A program made the position numbers and the translations under genes. A stretch of DNA of 56,641 bases from Flavobacteriaceae bacterium (GTDB lineage Bacteria; Bacteroidota; Bacteroidia; Flavobacteriales; Flavobacteriaceae). A model generated the notes under the pieces. The model was not told the DNA's origin, did no database searches, and saw only the letters and a list, made by a program, of their open reading frames with translations. This document shows, piece after piece, positions 8,686-16,650 of this stretch. Location of the stretch: contig JAIXYI010000033.1 of NCBI GenBank assembly GCA_027490305.1, positions 1-56,641 of the forward strand, given 5' to 3'. Each line of letters begins with the position of its first letter. The stretch's first letter is position 1.

Positions 8686-8817
8686 TTAACAATTTCTACG
8701 GTTTTCCCGTACCGCTATGTCCGCGGAAATCCGTATTTTGGATTAGGGGAGGGGCGGATGCGTCCCTTACAAAATCCGCCCGACATTTGGTTACGGGAAA
8801 GCCATACAAATTGTTAA
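8686..8817. mobile_element. MITE-like 132-bp element, copy 1
   Basis: The ends are inverted repeats of about 26 bases. The left end starts TTAACAATTTCTACGG and the right end, read in reverse, starts TTAACAATTTGTATGG, both continuing into TTTCCCGTA with three mismatches overall. The interior (GGATTAGGGGAGGGGCGG and so on) has no frame. Copy 2 lies 237 bases on and is nearly identical. No clear target duplication is visible because the flanks are repeats. Confidence 0.65.
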
Positions 8818-8922
8818 ATGTTAGAAGTTTGAGGTGAGAGTTGAGAGTTCATAGTTCAGAGTAGGAATTGTGAGTTGATACTCGCTCCTTGATACTTGAT
8901 ACTTGTGCCTTGCTCCTTCCTT

Positions 8923-9054
8923 TTAACAATTTCTACGGTTTTCCCGTATCGCTATGTCCGCGGGAATTGGTATTTTGGATTAGGGGAGGGGCGGATGCGT
9001 CCCTTACAAAATCGGCCCGACATTTGGTTACGGGAAAACCGTACAAATTGTTAA
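8923..9054. mobile_element. MITE-like 132-bp element, copy 2
   Basis: Same length and ends as copy 1, but its two terminal repeats differ at only one position over 26 bases (TTAACAATTTSTACGG, then TTTTCCCGTA), so this copy is closer to an intact element. The internal sequence differs from copy 1 by a few substitutions. Confidence 0.65.
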
Positions 9055-9135
9055 ATGTTTGAAGTTTGAGGTGAGGGTTCAGAGTTCATAGTTGATAGCA
9101 GGAGTTAGGAAGTGTACTTTACTTCTTGCCCCTTC

Positions 9136-10326
9136 TTACACACTTGCTCCTTGATACTCGCTCCTCGCTACTAGTTTCTTGCTCCTCGCTCCTTCAAACG
9201 CCTGCTTCAAATCGTCAATTAAATCCTCCGCGTCTTCCAACCCAACCGACAGGCGTATCAAACTGTCCGTCACACCCGCCTGGTAGCGTTTTTCCACCGG
9301 AATCGATTTATGGGTCATTTCACACGGCAGGCAACACAGGCTTTTCACACCGCCCAGGCTTTCCGCCAGTTTGAAGAATTGCGTGCTCGACACGATGCGT
9401 GAGGCGAGTTCTTTGTCGTCTACCACAAGGTCAAATGAGATTACACCGCCGAAATACCGTTGCTGGCCGCGGGCGACCTCGTGGTTCGGATGGGAGGGGA
9501 GTCCGGGATAGTAGACGTTCTTCACCAAGTCTTCACTTTCCAGGAAGTTGGCGATTTTCAGCGCATTTTCGGCGTGTTGGCGAATCCGCAGCGATAGCGT
9601 CTCGATCCCGCGGATCACCAGCCAACTGTCAAACGGCCCGAGTATCGCACCCGACGCGTTCTGTATGAATTTGATGCGGTCGCCGAGTTCGTCGGTCGCG
9701 GTCACCACCAGTCCGGCGATCAGGTCGCTGTGGCCCGAAAGGTACTTCGTCGCGCTGTGCACCACCAGGTCGGCGCCCAGTGCAAGCGGCTGTTGCGAAG
9801 CCGGAGACGCGAAGGTGTTGTCAACGCACAGCAACACGCCATGTGCCTTCGCGATGCGGGCAATCGCCCGGATATCGGCAATCTTCAAGGTTGGGTTGGT
9901 AGGGGACTCCAACCAGATCAACGCGGTTTTTTCGGAAATCGCCGCTGCCACATTGGCCGGGTCGGTCGCATCTACATACCGCACGTTGATGCCGAACTTC
10001 TCATACACATGGGTAAACAAACGGAACGCCCCGCCGTAGATGTCGTCGACCGCTACGATCTCGTCGCCGGATTTCAGCAGTTTGACGACCGCATCGATGG
10101 CGGCAAGGCCACTGGCAAACGCATAGCCGCGGGCGCCGTGTTCGAGTTGGGCAATGAGGTCTTCCAGCACTTTCCGTGTCGGATTGTTGCTGCGGGCATA
10201 ATCAAAACCTTTGTGTTGGCCAGGTGCATCCTGCACAAACGTAGAAGTCTGGTAAATCGGGACCGAAACCGAACCGGTAAGCGGATCAACAGGAATGGCG
10301 TGCAGAATGCGGGTGTGCTCTTTCAT
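9136..10326 (-). CDS. Trans-sulfuration PLP enzyme (cystathionine gamma-synthase / gamma-lyase family)
   Basis: 396 aa of the Cys/Met-metabolism PLP family. Residues 43-50 (YARSNNPT) and SGLAAIDAV bind substrate and phosphate. The PLP lysine is Lys194 in HSATKYLSGHSD, and the SLGGVKSLCCLP loop is present. Sequence alone does not separate cystathionine gamma-synthase, beta-lyase and gamma-lyase. The SAM-I riboswitch upstream and hom downstream argue for methionine synthesis (MetB or MetC role). The last ~19 residues (EGARSKKLVARSEYQGASV) are encoded by the 7-bp repeat, so the tail is repeat-derived and the ancestral C-terminus was probably shorter. Confidence 0.92.
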   Translation of the reverse strand: MKEHTRILHAIPVDPLTGSVSVPIYQTSTFVQDAPGQHKGFDYARSNNPTRKVLEDLIAQLEHGARGYAFASGLAAIDAVVKLLKSGDEIVAVDDIYGGAFRLFTHVYEKFGINVRYVDATDPANVAAAISEKTALIWLESPTNPTLKIADIRAIARIAKAHGVLLCVDNTFASPASQQPLALGADLVVHSATKYLSGHSDLIAGLVVTATDELGDRIKFIQNASGAILGPFDSWLVIRGIETLSLRIRQHAENALKIANFLESEDLVKNVYYPGLPSHPNHEVARGQQRYFGGVISFDLVVDDKELASRIVSSTQFFKLAESLGGVKSLCCLPCEMTHKSIPVEKRYQAGVTDSLIRLSVGLEDAEDLIDDLKQAFEGARSKKLVARSEYQGASV

Positions 10327-10382
10327 GGTATAGGGATATTTGGATTACAGGTGAATATCCAAATCCGGAATACCGAAAGGGC

Positions 10383-10416
10383 AAAAAAAATGCTCTTCCG
10401 ATAAGTTCAGAAGAGC
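10383..10416 (-). terminator. Terminator hairpin of the SAM riboswitch expression platform
   Basis: On the minus strand GCTCTTC and GAAGAGC pair around an 11-base loop and are followed by eight T. It lies between the SAM aptamer and the trans-sulfuration gene, as expected of a transcription-attenuating platform that stops when SAM is bound. Confidence 0.9.
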
Positions 10417-10452
10417 AGTATATCAAGAGATAAAATAACTACTTATTCTAAG

Positions 10453-10555
10453 CTTATCTGTCCCAGCGCCAGGCGCAGGGTTGAATGTGGCACCTTACTT
10501 TTCAGCAGGTTGCCAAGACGTCATTGGGTCAAGTCCCTCGGTCTTTCTGGATAAG
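10453..10555 (-). ncRNA. SAM-I (S-box) riboswitch
   Basis: Read on the minus strand, the P1 strands CTTATC and GATAAG close a 103-base aptamer. Inside are the S-box core blocks: AGAAAGACCGAGGGACTTGA, CCCAATGACGTC, TTGGCAACC, AAGGTGCCA and ATTCAACCCTGCGC. A terminator follows and the trans-sulfuration gene starts about 125 bases beyond. Known behaviour of the class: SAM binding favours the terminator and lowers methionine-synthesis gene expression. Confidence 0.95.
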
Positions 10556-10578
10556 GATGTGTGGGTAAGAACGTGCCG

Positions 10579-10611
10579 CAAAGGTATTGCGGAAAGTTTT
10601 GAATTTCCAAA
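10579..10611 (-). promoter_or_regulatory. Promoter of the SAM riboswitch transcript
   Basis: On the minus strand TTTG (10608-10611) and TACCTTTG (10579-10586) are separated by 21 bases, fitting the flavobacterial consensus TTG-N17-23-TAnnTTTG. Transcription would start a few bases before the S-box aptamer. Confidence 0.75.
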
Positions 10612-10673
10612 CAAAAAAATGTAAAATTTTATAAAATTATGATAGAGAGTAGTTTACATATGAATAAACACAT

Positions 10674-11438
10674 TCAAAACTTCTCAAAAGCACCCAGCCC
10701 GAATAGCGCGAAGTCATATTTAACCGGGTCGTATGGGTCGAGGCGACGCAGGTTTTGGTCAAGTTCAAACAGCGCTTTGCCATCGTTCTGGGAACGGGAT
10801 AGGAGGCCGAGTTTGCGGGCGACATTACCCGAGTGCACATCCAGCGGGCATGACAAAACCGACATCGGGATGTGCGTCCAGAGCCCAAAATCGACGCCTT
10901 TTGCATCGCGCCGTACCATCCATCGCAAAAACATATTAAGCCGTTTGGCAGCCGAATTCTTCATCGGATCCGACACGTGTTTGGCCGTGCGGGCTGAATC
11001 GGCTTTTTCCAGAAACACCTTCCGAAAGGCGTGCAGGGACGGTTGCAGGCTGTCGGCGGTCTGGTGCGCGGCCAACAGCGCCTCGGGTCCACCTGCGGTT
11101 TCATACACATGCCGCAGTCCTTTGATAAAGGCTTGGAAATCGACGCCATTGAACGTCCGGTGCACAAACGAGTCAAGTGAAGCGAGGTCGTGTTCGGAGT
11201 GTGACACCACGAAATCGTAGGGCGCGTCGCCCATCAAATCCATCATCTTACGGGCATTGCCGATGATGCTGGTGCGGTTGCCCCACGCAATCGTCGCCGT
11301 CAAGAACGCTGCAATCTCGATATCCTCCCGCTTGGAAAAGCCATGCGGAATCTGTATCGGATCGGTTTCAATAAAAGCCGGATGGTTGTATTGGTCGGCC
11401 TTACTGTCCAGAAACTCTTTTAGTTCGTCTTGTCCCAT
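10674..11438 (-). CDS. TIGR02757 (DUF2400) family protein
   Basis: 254 aa, full length for this widespread Bacteroidota family. Recognisable blocks are HPAFIETDPIQIPHGFSKRE, AAFLTATIAWGNRTSII, KRLNMFLRWMVRRD, GVDFGLW and the ending DPYDPVKYDFALFGLGAFEK. The KRLNMFLRWMVR and HSGNVARKLGLL segments resemble parts of helix-hairpin-helix DNA glycosylases, so a nucleic-acid role is possible, but no activity is established to my knowledge. Its start overlaps the end of the upstream membrane-protein gene by 19 bases, implying co-transcription. Confidence 0.9.
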   Translation of the reverse strand: MGQDELKEFLDSKADQYNHPAFIETDPIQIPHGFSKREDIEIAAFLTATIAWGNRTSIIGNARKMMDLMGDAPYDFVVSHSEHDLASLDSFVHRTFNGVDFQAFIKGLRHVYETAGGPEALLAAHQTADSLQPSLHAFRKVFLEKADSARTAKHVSDPMKNSAAKRLNMFLRWMVRRDAKGVDFGLWTHIPMSVLSCPLDVHSGNVARKLGLLSRSQNDGKALFELDQNLRRLDPYDPVKYDFALFGLGAFEKF

Positions 11439-13063
11439 TCGTCAGCAGGTAGCGAGCGAAAACCATCGCCCAGTTTAGGGGTGCGGAGTTGCGGAACAAC
11501 GCCATATTTTCTGGCATTTCGGTCCAAAATCCGCCGGTTCGTGCACGGTAGCGGTCCGTCTCCGGTGGTGTGGAAATACGCGTCTTTGGGCGGCGTATAA
11601 TAGCGCAGGTTGCCCACCCGTTCTGATTCGAACGTCAGATCGGGCAGCCGGGTAGTCGGGGAGGGCCACAATAGGAGGCGTGGGGCATAACTGTCGTTCA
11701 GCGCCATCTTCCCGTTTCCGGTCAACGGTCGGTTGCCGAGTGCCAGCGGCAAAACGAAGGGGAGCACCAACGCGCCCACTAAAAACGTCGCTTGCAGGCT
11801 TTTGGGAAAATGCAACCGCGCAACCAGGTCCGCCGCAACCAATGTCCCCATAAACACAAATTCGGGAAGGAAAAAACGGTACTGGGGCGAAACAACGACA
11901 ATGAATCCGAAATGCAACACACAAACCGTCCACAATAGCCGAAACGAACGGTCTTTGCCTTTTACTACAAGCGCCAGCAGGAACAGCGCCAACATCCCGA
12001 TATTGAACAGTCGGTCAAGGCCGTCCATCCGCCACCACCGATCGAGACGATCGAGCCATCCAAACGAACGAAAGCCCGCTTCCCCCATAAACTCATGGTT
12101 CCGGATCATATCGCCCAATGATGCGGCGACAGGTTCGGATACCGTCCAGTCAAAATCGAACGCGACCCATGTCGAGGGGAAAAACGGATACCCTGACAAC
12201 CACACATTCTTCGCGATCCATAAAAAAACAAACGGCGTCGCAATACGTACTACAAAGCGCAGTGGCAAGGTCCGTCTCACCAACGCCACCACTAAAAGCA
12301 ACGCAAACGGAAGGGCGGTGATCTTCAGAAAAATGGCATACACCACCAAAATGGCCCACCATCCGGAGGGTCGATCGGGATACGCGAAAAAGGCCAGCAG
12401 AAGTATCAAAATAACCGGAAGATCCGGCGAGGGTGCGCTAACAAATTGTAATAGCAAAGCACTAAATAACAATGCATAACGAATCGATACCTTATGTGTC
12501 AATCCAAGTAGGATAAAGGCGAATGCCACAAACGTGAAACCGTTCAAATCGTTGAGAGGCCAGCCCGTAAACGGAAGATCAAAGCCCGCCTGTAAGATCT
12601 GCCACGGCGAGGTCTGCCCGAAGGCGACGTTCAGGTTCGCGAGTCCTTTTACGAGTCCGTGCTCGTGCAGCCATTTGATCGTTTGCAGGTAATACGTATC
12701 GTTGTCGATCAGGAAAGGGAGTTGCGCCGACTTCCATAAGGCGGACAACGTGGCCAAACCCAAAAGCACTTTATCGAAACGCGAAAAATTCTGGAAGCTG
12801 TGCCACAGTTCCCGTCCGTTCTTTTGCAACTCATCCCGGACGGTATATGCAACAACACCTGTGAGTAGCGCATTCGCCAGGAAAACCATCCCGTTGAGGG
12901 GCGCGAAAAAAACTACTATCGTCAGCACTAACGTTTGGGTCATCATTCCCAAAAAGAAAACCCCTCCGGAAGGGGACGAGAGTGATAACCACTTCGATAC
13001 AGCCGTTCCCCAGACGCCAAAAAAGGCTGCCATGACACACCAACTGACAAGGATAAGTACCAT
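11420..13063 (-). CDS. Polytopic membrane protein, LIC_10190 / glycosyltransferase-like
   Basis: 547 aa with about a dozen hydrophobic segments spread over residues 1-440 and a soluble C-terminal ~110 residues. The early DNDTYYLQTIKWLHEHGLVKGLAN, the FGQTSPWQIL block and the overall layout match the LIC_10190-type membrane family, which resembles GT-C or Wzy-like envelope glycan proteins. The substrate is unknown. Its ATG overlaps the stop of the ABC ATPase gene (TGATG) and its end overlaps the TIGR02757 gene, so the three form one transcription unit. An alternative call is a dolichyl-phosphate-mannose-dependent mannosyltransferase relative. Confidence 0.75.
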   Translation of the reverse strand: MVLILVSWCVMAAFFGVWGTAVSKWLSLSSPSGGVFFLGMMTQTLVLTIVVFFAPLNGMVFLANALLTGVVAYTVRDELQKNGRELWHSFQNFSRFDKVLLGLATLSALWKSAQLPFLIDNDTYYLQTIKWLHEHGLVKGLANLNVAFGQTSPWQILQAGFDLPFTGWPLNDLNGFTFVAFAFILLGLTHKVSIRYALLFSALLLQFVSAPSPDLPVILILLLAFFAYPDRPSGWWAILVVYAIFLKITALPFALLLVVALVRRTLPLRFVVRIATPFVFLWIAKNVWLSGYPFFPSTWVAFDFDWTVSEPVAASLGDMIRNHEFMGEAGFRSFGWLDRLDRWWRMDGLDRLFNIGMLALFLLALVVKGKDRSFRLLWTVCVLHFGFIVVVSPQYRFFLPEFVFMGTLVAADLVARLHFPKSLQATFLVGALVLPFVLPLALGNRPLTGNGKMALNDSYAPRLLLWPSPTTRLPDLTFESERVGNLRYYTPPKDAYFHTTGDGPLPCTNRRILDRNARKYGVVPQLRTPKLGDGFRSLPADEWDKTN

Positions 13064-13725
13064 CAGGAAAGCAGGCGACCGTCTGACATGACGAGTTTCC
13101 GATCGGCCATATCCGCCAGTTCTTCGTTATGGGTCACGATCACGAAGGTCTGTCCGAATTCCTCCCGTAACGAAAAGAACAATTGGTGCAGGTTATCCGC
13201 CGACGTGGTGTCGAGGTTCCCCGACGGTTCGTCCGCAAACACCACCGAGGGCCGGTTGATCAAGGCCCGGGCGACGGCCACCCGTTGTTGCTCGCCACCC
13301 GATAGTTCGCCGGGCTTGTGGCTGATACGGTGGGAAAGTCCGAGGAAATCGAGTAGTTTCTTCGCCTCGGCCTCACTTTCTGCTTTTCCTTTCCCGGCAA
13401 TGAACGCCGGGATGCAGACGTTTTCCACCGCCGTAAACTCCGGCAACAATTGATGGAACTGAAAGATGAAACCCAAATGCCGGTTCCGGAAACGCGACAA
13501 CTCGCGGTCTTTCAGTCCTAATACGTCCTGTCCGTCTATCACCAACTTGGTATCCGCGTTCTTGGTGGGATTGTCAAGAGTACCCAAAATCTGCAGTAAC
13601 GTCGTTTTGCCCGCGCCGGAAGCCCCTACGATGGAGACGACTTCTCCTTTTTCGATGTCGAGGTCGACGCCCTTAAGTACATGAAGGTTATCGTAATGTT
13701 TTTGGATCGTGCGGGCATGGATCAT
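13063..13725 (-). CDS. ABC transporter ATP-binding protein, LolD-like
   Basis: 220 aa. Walker A GASGAGKT is at residues 34-41, the Q-loop lies in [16 protein letters not shown], the signature is [15 protein letters not shown], Walker B is [12 protein letters not shown], and the switch His is in [10 protein letters not shown]. The [11 protein letters not shown] and SGNLD motifs are typical of the LolD/MacB group, which powers lipoprotein release or other envelope export rather than import. No permease gene is adjacent; in Bacteroidota the partner is often encoded elsewhere. It is first in a three-gene operon with a polytopic membrane protein. Confidence 0.9.
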   Translation of the reverse strand: MIHARTIQKHYDNLHVLKGVDLDIEKGEVVSIVGASGAGKTTLLQILGTLDNPTKNADTKLVIDGQDVLGLKDRELSRFRNRHLGFIFQFHQLLPEFTAVENVCIPAFIAGKGKAESEAEAKKLLDFLGLSHRISHKPGELSGGEQQRVAVARALINRPSVVFADEPSGNLDTTSADNLHQLFFSLREEFGQTFVIVTHNEELADMADRKLVMSDGRLLS

Positions 13726-13865
13726 GGTGCGGGATTTTGCCGTCGCTTTTGACGGACGTTACGCAAAATAACGAAACTTTACCGCGGGTGCCAAATCCCA
13801 CCGCAAGGCTTTTCAACAGGTGATAAACTTACGTTAAACGGCTGAACTTCCGTGCCGTTTCGCCG

Positions 13866-13873
13866 TACCTTTG
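13866..13873 (+). promoter_or_regulatory. Putative -7 box of msrA
   Basis: TACCTTTG fits TAnnTTTG and lies only 7 bases before the msrA ATG, so the transcript would be leaderless or nearly so. No TTG box is seen at the usual distance. Confidence 0.45.
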
Positions 13874-13880
13874 TAGGCCT

Positions 13881-14528
13881 ATGAAAACGACGGCATTACT
13901 CGGATTTTTGATGCTATTTGTGTCCTGTCACTCACAGGGCCGCACCGAATCCAACCTACCCAAAAAAGAGCAAGCTCCCATGCAAGATTCCTCCCAACTC
14001 GAAACCGCCACCTTTGCGGGCGGGTGCTTCTGGTGTACGGAAGCCATTTTCCTTGAACTCGACGGCGTTGTGGCTATACAACCCGGCTATACCGGTGGCA
14101 AACGGCCCAACCCTAGCTATGAACAGGTGTGCAGTGGCGCGACCGGTCACGCGGAAGCCGTAGAAATTCGTTTCGATCCAGCCAAAGTGTCGTATGAAGA
14201 ACTGCTGCAGATTTTCTTTGCCACCCACGACCCCACGACTCTCAACCGTCAGGGCGCCGACGTCGGCACGCAATACCGCAGCGAGATCTTCTACCACAGC
14301 CCCGAACAAAAGCTGGCAGCGGAGAACTATATCGCACGGCTCACCACTGAAAATACCTTCGGAAAGCCGATTGTTACCGCACTCTCGCCCGCGCAGACGT
14401 TTTATGTGGCGGAAGACTACCACAAGAACTACTACAATCGGAACAAAGACCAGTCGTATTGCCATTTCGTTATCACACCGAAGGTCGAAAAGGTCCGGAA
14501 ACTCTATAAAGACAAGCTGAAGCAGTAA
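13881..14528 (+). CDS. msrA: Peptide-methionine (S)-S-oxide reductase, lipoprotein form
   Basis: 215 aa. It reduces the S-epimer of methionine sulfoxide in proteins. The catalytic cysteine is Cys49 in the GGCFWCTEA motif, and the family blocks GYTGG, GHAEAVEIRFDP, ATHDPTTLNRQGADVGTQYRS and AEDYHKNYY are all present. An N-terminal signal with lipobox ending at Cys16 (MLFVSC) predicts a membrane-anchored enzyme outside the cytoplasm, consistent with repair of oxidised envelope proteins. Its stop overlaps the start of the next small gene by one base. Confidence 0.95.
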   Translation: MKTTALLGFLMLFVSCHSQGRTESNLPKKEQAPMQDSSQLETATFAGGCFWCTEAIFLELDGVVAIQPGYTGGKRPNPSYEQVCSGATGHAEAVEIRFDPAKVSYEELLQIFFATHDPTTLNRQGADVGTQYRSEIFYHSPEQKLAAENYIARLTTENTFGKPIVTALSPAQTFYVAEDYHKNYYNRNKDQSYCHFVITPKVEKVRKLYKDKLKQ

Positions 14529-14863
14529 TGGCCGCGTCCCCCCGCGATCCGCACTTCGAATCGGTCAAGACCCGAAATCTGGTCGTCGGATTGTTATTGG
14601 ATGCGATCGGGATGTTATCATTCTCGATTCCGTTTATCGGAGAGTTTGGCGATGTCGTCTGGGCACCCGTATCCGGACTCCTCATGACGGTACTTTACAA
14701 AGGACGCGATGCGAAGACGGCTGCCGTTGTGTCTGTAGCGGAAGAGTTGTTTCCCTTCACCGATATCATCCCCACCTTTACCGCTATGTGGATCTGGACG
14801 TATATCATCCGCAGAAAATCCCTACCGCTTCCGAAAAACGAAGCCCAATCCGATGCCCGCTAG
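14528..14863 (+). CDS. Small membrane protein, function unknown
   Basis: 111 aa beginning at an ATG that overlaps the msrA stop (TAATG), implying co-translation. Hydrophobic stretches lie at about residues 18-40 (LVVGLLLDAIGMLSFSIPFIG), 45-60 and 83-95 (IPTFTAMWIWTYII), followed by a polar tail. The arrangement resembles small flavobacterial membrane proteins without known function. Its last 42 bases overlap the converging DUF6787-type gene, so one or both stop positions are constrained by the other strand. Confidence 0.7.
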   Translation: MAASPRDPHFESVKTRNLVVGLLLDAIGMLSFSIPFIGEFGDVVWAPVSGLLMTVLYKGRDAKTAAVVSVAEELFPFTDIIPTFTAMWIWTYIIRRKSLPLPKNEAQSDAR

Positions 14864-15130
14864 CATCTTCTTCGCAAACGGAAAGAAGAAACGCGATTGG
14901 CCGAACAGCCATCCGAAGACCATCAACAGGAACGGGTAAAGCGGCAACACTAGGATAATCAAAAGGGGATAGTAGAGATACCAGTCGATAGTCGATTTGT
15001 GTATACCCATCAACTGCAGCAACGCAACGGAGATACGGGCTGACAACGAGCCGTTAATCGCAAACACTACGAAGATGACGACGATCGAAAAGTTGTTTTG
15101 GATGCCCCAGCGTTCCCTGAGCTTTTTCAT
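14822..15130 (-). CDS. DUF6787-like membrane protein
   Basis: 102 aa opening with MKKLRERWGIQNNFSIVVIFVVFAINGSLS, the characteristic start of the Bacteroidota DUF6787 family, and ending FGQSRFFFPFAKKMLAGIGLGF. Hydrophobic segments at about 13-35 and 48-75 indicate two or three membrane passes. Homologues are sometimes mislabelled prolipoprotein diacylglyceryl transferase, but no catalytic motif of that enzyme is present. It overlaps the plus-strand gene at 14528-14863 tail to tail. Confidence 0.75.
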   Translation of the reverse strand: MKKLRERWGIQNNFSIVVIFVVFAINGSLSARISVALLQLMGIHKSTIDWYLYYPLLIILVLPLYPFLLMVFGWLFGQSRFFFPFAKKMLAGIGLGFVFRKR

Positions 15131-15160
15131 GGGTGGAATTCTCTCTTCAAAGCTACGACA

Positions 15161-15601
15161 TTATGGCCGTGGTACAAAACTTCCGAGTTGCACGCCGTTA
15201 CGCGTCTGGAAATAGACGAGGTAGTTGAATAGCATGTAGTTGACTTCATATCCATAATCCACACCCGGACCATAGTCGATCGTCATGCCATACTGGTCGC
15301 CCCATTGCATCGGATTGGTAACCCGTCGGTTCCATTCGTTCACCCATACCAGATTGCGGGCTTCAAAATACCGCTGTGAATAAAAACCCCGTGGGCGGGC
15401 ATTTCCGATTAGCCAGGAGTTGAAGCCGGGGTCGATGATGATAATCTCATACCCAATGTCGTCGTTGGCGATGCGAACGGTGTCGTTTGCGGCTGGCTGC
15501 GCTGCCTTCGGGTCTTGCGGTTTTTCGGGCGGAAGTTTCGATGCACATCGCACCGACAGCAGGGCTAAAACGACACAGGTAATCAAAAGAAACTGTTTCA
15601 T
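15161..15601 (-). CDS. DUF6146-like lipoprotein
   Basis: 146 aa with signal sequence and lipobox (VLALLSVRC, Cys19). It matches the flavobacterial DUF6146 pattern: ANDDIGYEIIIIDPGFNSWL, ARPRGFYSQRYFEARN, VNEWNRR, then DYGYEVNYMLFNYLVYFQ. Homologues occur across Flavobacteriaceae as single-copy core genes without known function. It follows serA on the same strand after an 89-base gap and is probably transcribed separately. Confidence 0.8.
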   Translation of the reverse strand: MKQFLLITCVVLALLSVRCASKLPPEKPQDPKAAQPAANDTVRIANDDIGYEIIIIDPGFNSWLIGNARPRGFYSQRYFEARNLVWVNEWNRRVTNPMQWGDQYGMTIDYGPGVDYGYEVNYMLFNYLVYFQTRNGVQLGSFVPRP

Positions 15602-15690
15602 AGCGAGTGGGTAAACGACGACGACCTAAAGATAAAAAGAAAGCGCGGGACAAATTCCCACGCTTTTCTTAAAAAACGAATAACTGTAAT

Positions 15691-16650
15691 CTATTGGGCC
15701 GTTTTCATCAGGCTGATGATTTGGGCGGCCAGTTCGGTACCGATGCGTTCCTGTGCTTCGTCGGTAGCCGCGCCGATGTGGGGCGTCAGCGAAATATTCG
15801 GGTGCATGAGGATGCGAATTTCAGGAGTAGGCTCGTTTTCAAATACGTCGAGTCCGGCAAACGATACCTTTCCGCTGTCAAGTGCTTCCACCAGGGCCAC
15901 TTCATCGAGAATGCCACCGCGGGCACAATTGACAATGCCAACGCCGTCCTTCAGTTGTTCGATTTCGGTACTGCCAATGACGTAGCCGTCTTGTGCCGGT
16001 ACGTGCAGCGTAATGAAGTCGGCGTGTTGAAACAACAACTCCAACGGTTCGGTGATGATTTCCACATTGATGAACTGTCCGTTATAGAAATCGACGGTAA
16101 TGTTCGCCTTCTCTACGAATTTGTCGGCAGCAATGACCTTCATTCCGAGTCCGAGCGCCATTTTCGCCACCGCTTGCCCGATACGGCCAAACCCGATGAT
16201 CCCGATGGTTTTTCCTCGGAGTTCACGTCCGCCGGCATAGGCTTTCTTCAGTGCATCGAAGCGCGAGTCGCCTTCCAGCGGCATGTTGCGGTTGGCGTCA
16301 TGCAGGAACCGTACGCCGGTGAACAGGTGTGCGAACACGAGCTCGGCTACCGATTCAGAAGACGAGGCAGGCGTATTGATAACATGGATGCCTTTAGAAC
16401 GGGCATAGTCGACGTCGATGTTATCCATTCCCACACCGCCGCGTCCGATGACTTTCAAACCCGGACACGCGTCGATCAGGTCTTTCCGCACTTTGGTCGC
16501 GCTACGTACCAACAGTACGGGGATGTTATGTTCATTCAGGTAAGCCGCCACCTGTTCCTGGGCGACCTTCGTGGTGATGACCTCAAATCCGCCTTTTTCA
16601 AGGGCGTTGATGCCGGCAGTCGACATGCCGTCGTTGGCTAATACTTTCAT
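15691..16650 (-). CDS. serA: D-3-phosphoglycerate dehydrogenase (short form)
   Basis: 319 aa, lacking the C-terminal ACT/ASB regulatory domains of longer SerA proteins. The NAD-binding motif IGIIGFGRIGQAVAKMALGL, the RGGVGMDNIDVDYA block and the late catalytic His region (LTPHIGAATDEAQERIG) identify the D-2-hydroxyacid dehydrogenase family. The ATGA overlap with the end of serC (16647-16650) and the pathway context specify phosphoglycerate as substrate: it makes 3-phosphohydroxypyruvate, which SerC then aminates. Lack of an ACT domain suggests no direct serine feedback. Confidence 0.93.
   Translation of the reverse strand: MKVLANDGMSTAGINALEKGGFEVITTKVAQEQVAAYLNEHNIPVLLVRSATKVRKDLIDACPGLKVIGRGGVGMDNIDVDYARSKGIHVINTPASSSESVAELVFAHLFTGVRFLHDANRNMPLEGDSRFDALKKAYAGGRELRGKTIGIIGFGRIGQAVAKMALGLGMKVIAADKFVEKANITVDFYNGQFINVEIITEPLELLFQHADFITLHVPAQDGYVIGSTEIEQLKDGVGIVNCARGGILDEVALVEALDSGKVSFAGLDVFENEPTPEIRILMHPNISLTPHIGAATDEAQERIGTELAAQIISLMKTAQ

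Larger units (their letters stand above)
8562..9135. repeat. Spacer of heptad repeats and a tandem 237-bp duplication
   Basis: This 574-base gap between the two methionine-pathway genes contains no gene. It alternates 7-bp repeats (8562-8685, 8820-8922, 9056-9135; units such as TTTGAGT, TTGAGAG, CTTGATA, CTTGCTC) with two copies of a 132-bp inverted-repeat element. Element and flanking heptads were duplicated together, as the copy starts are 237 bases apart. Confidence 0.85.
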
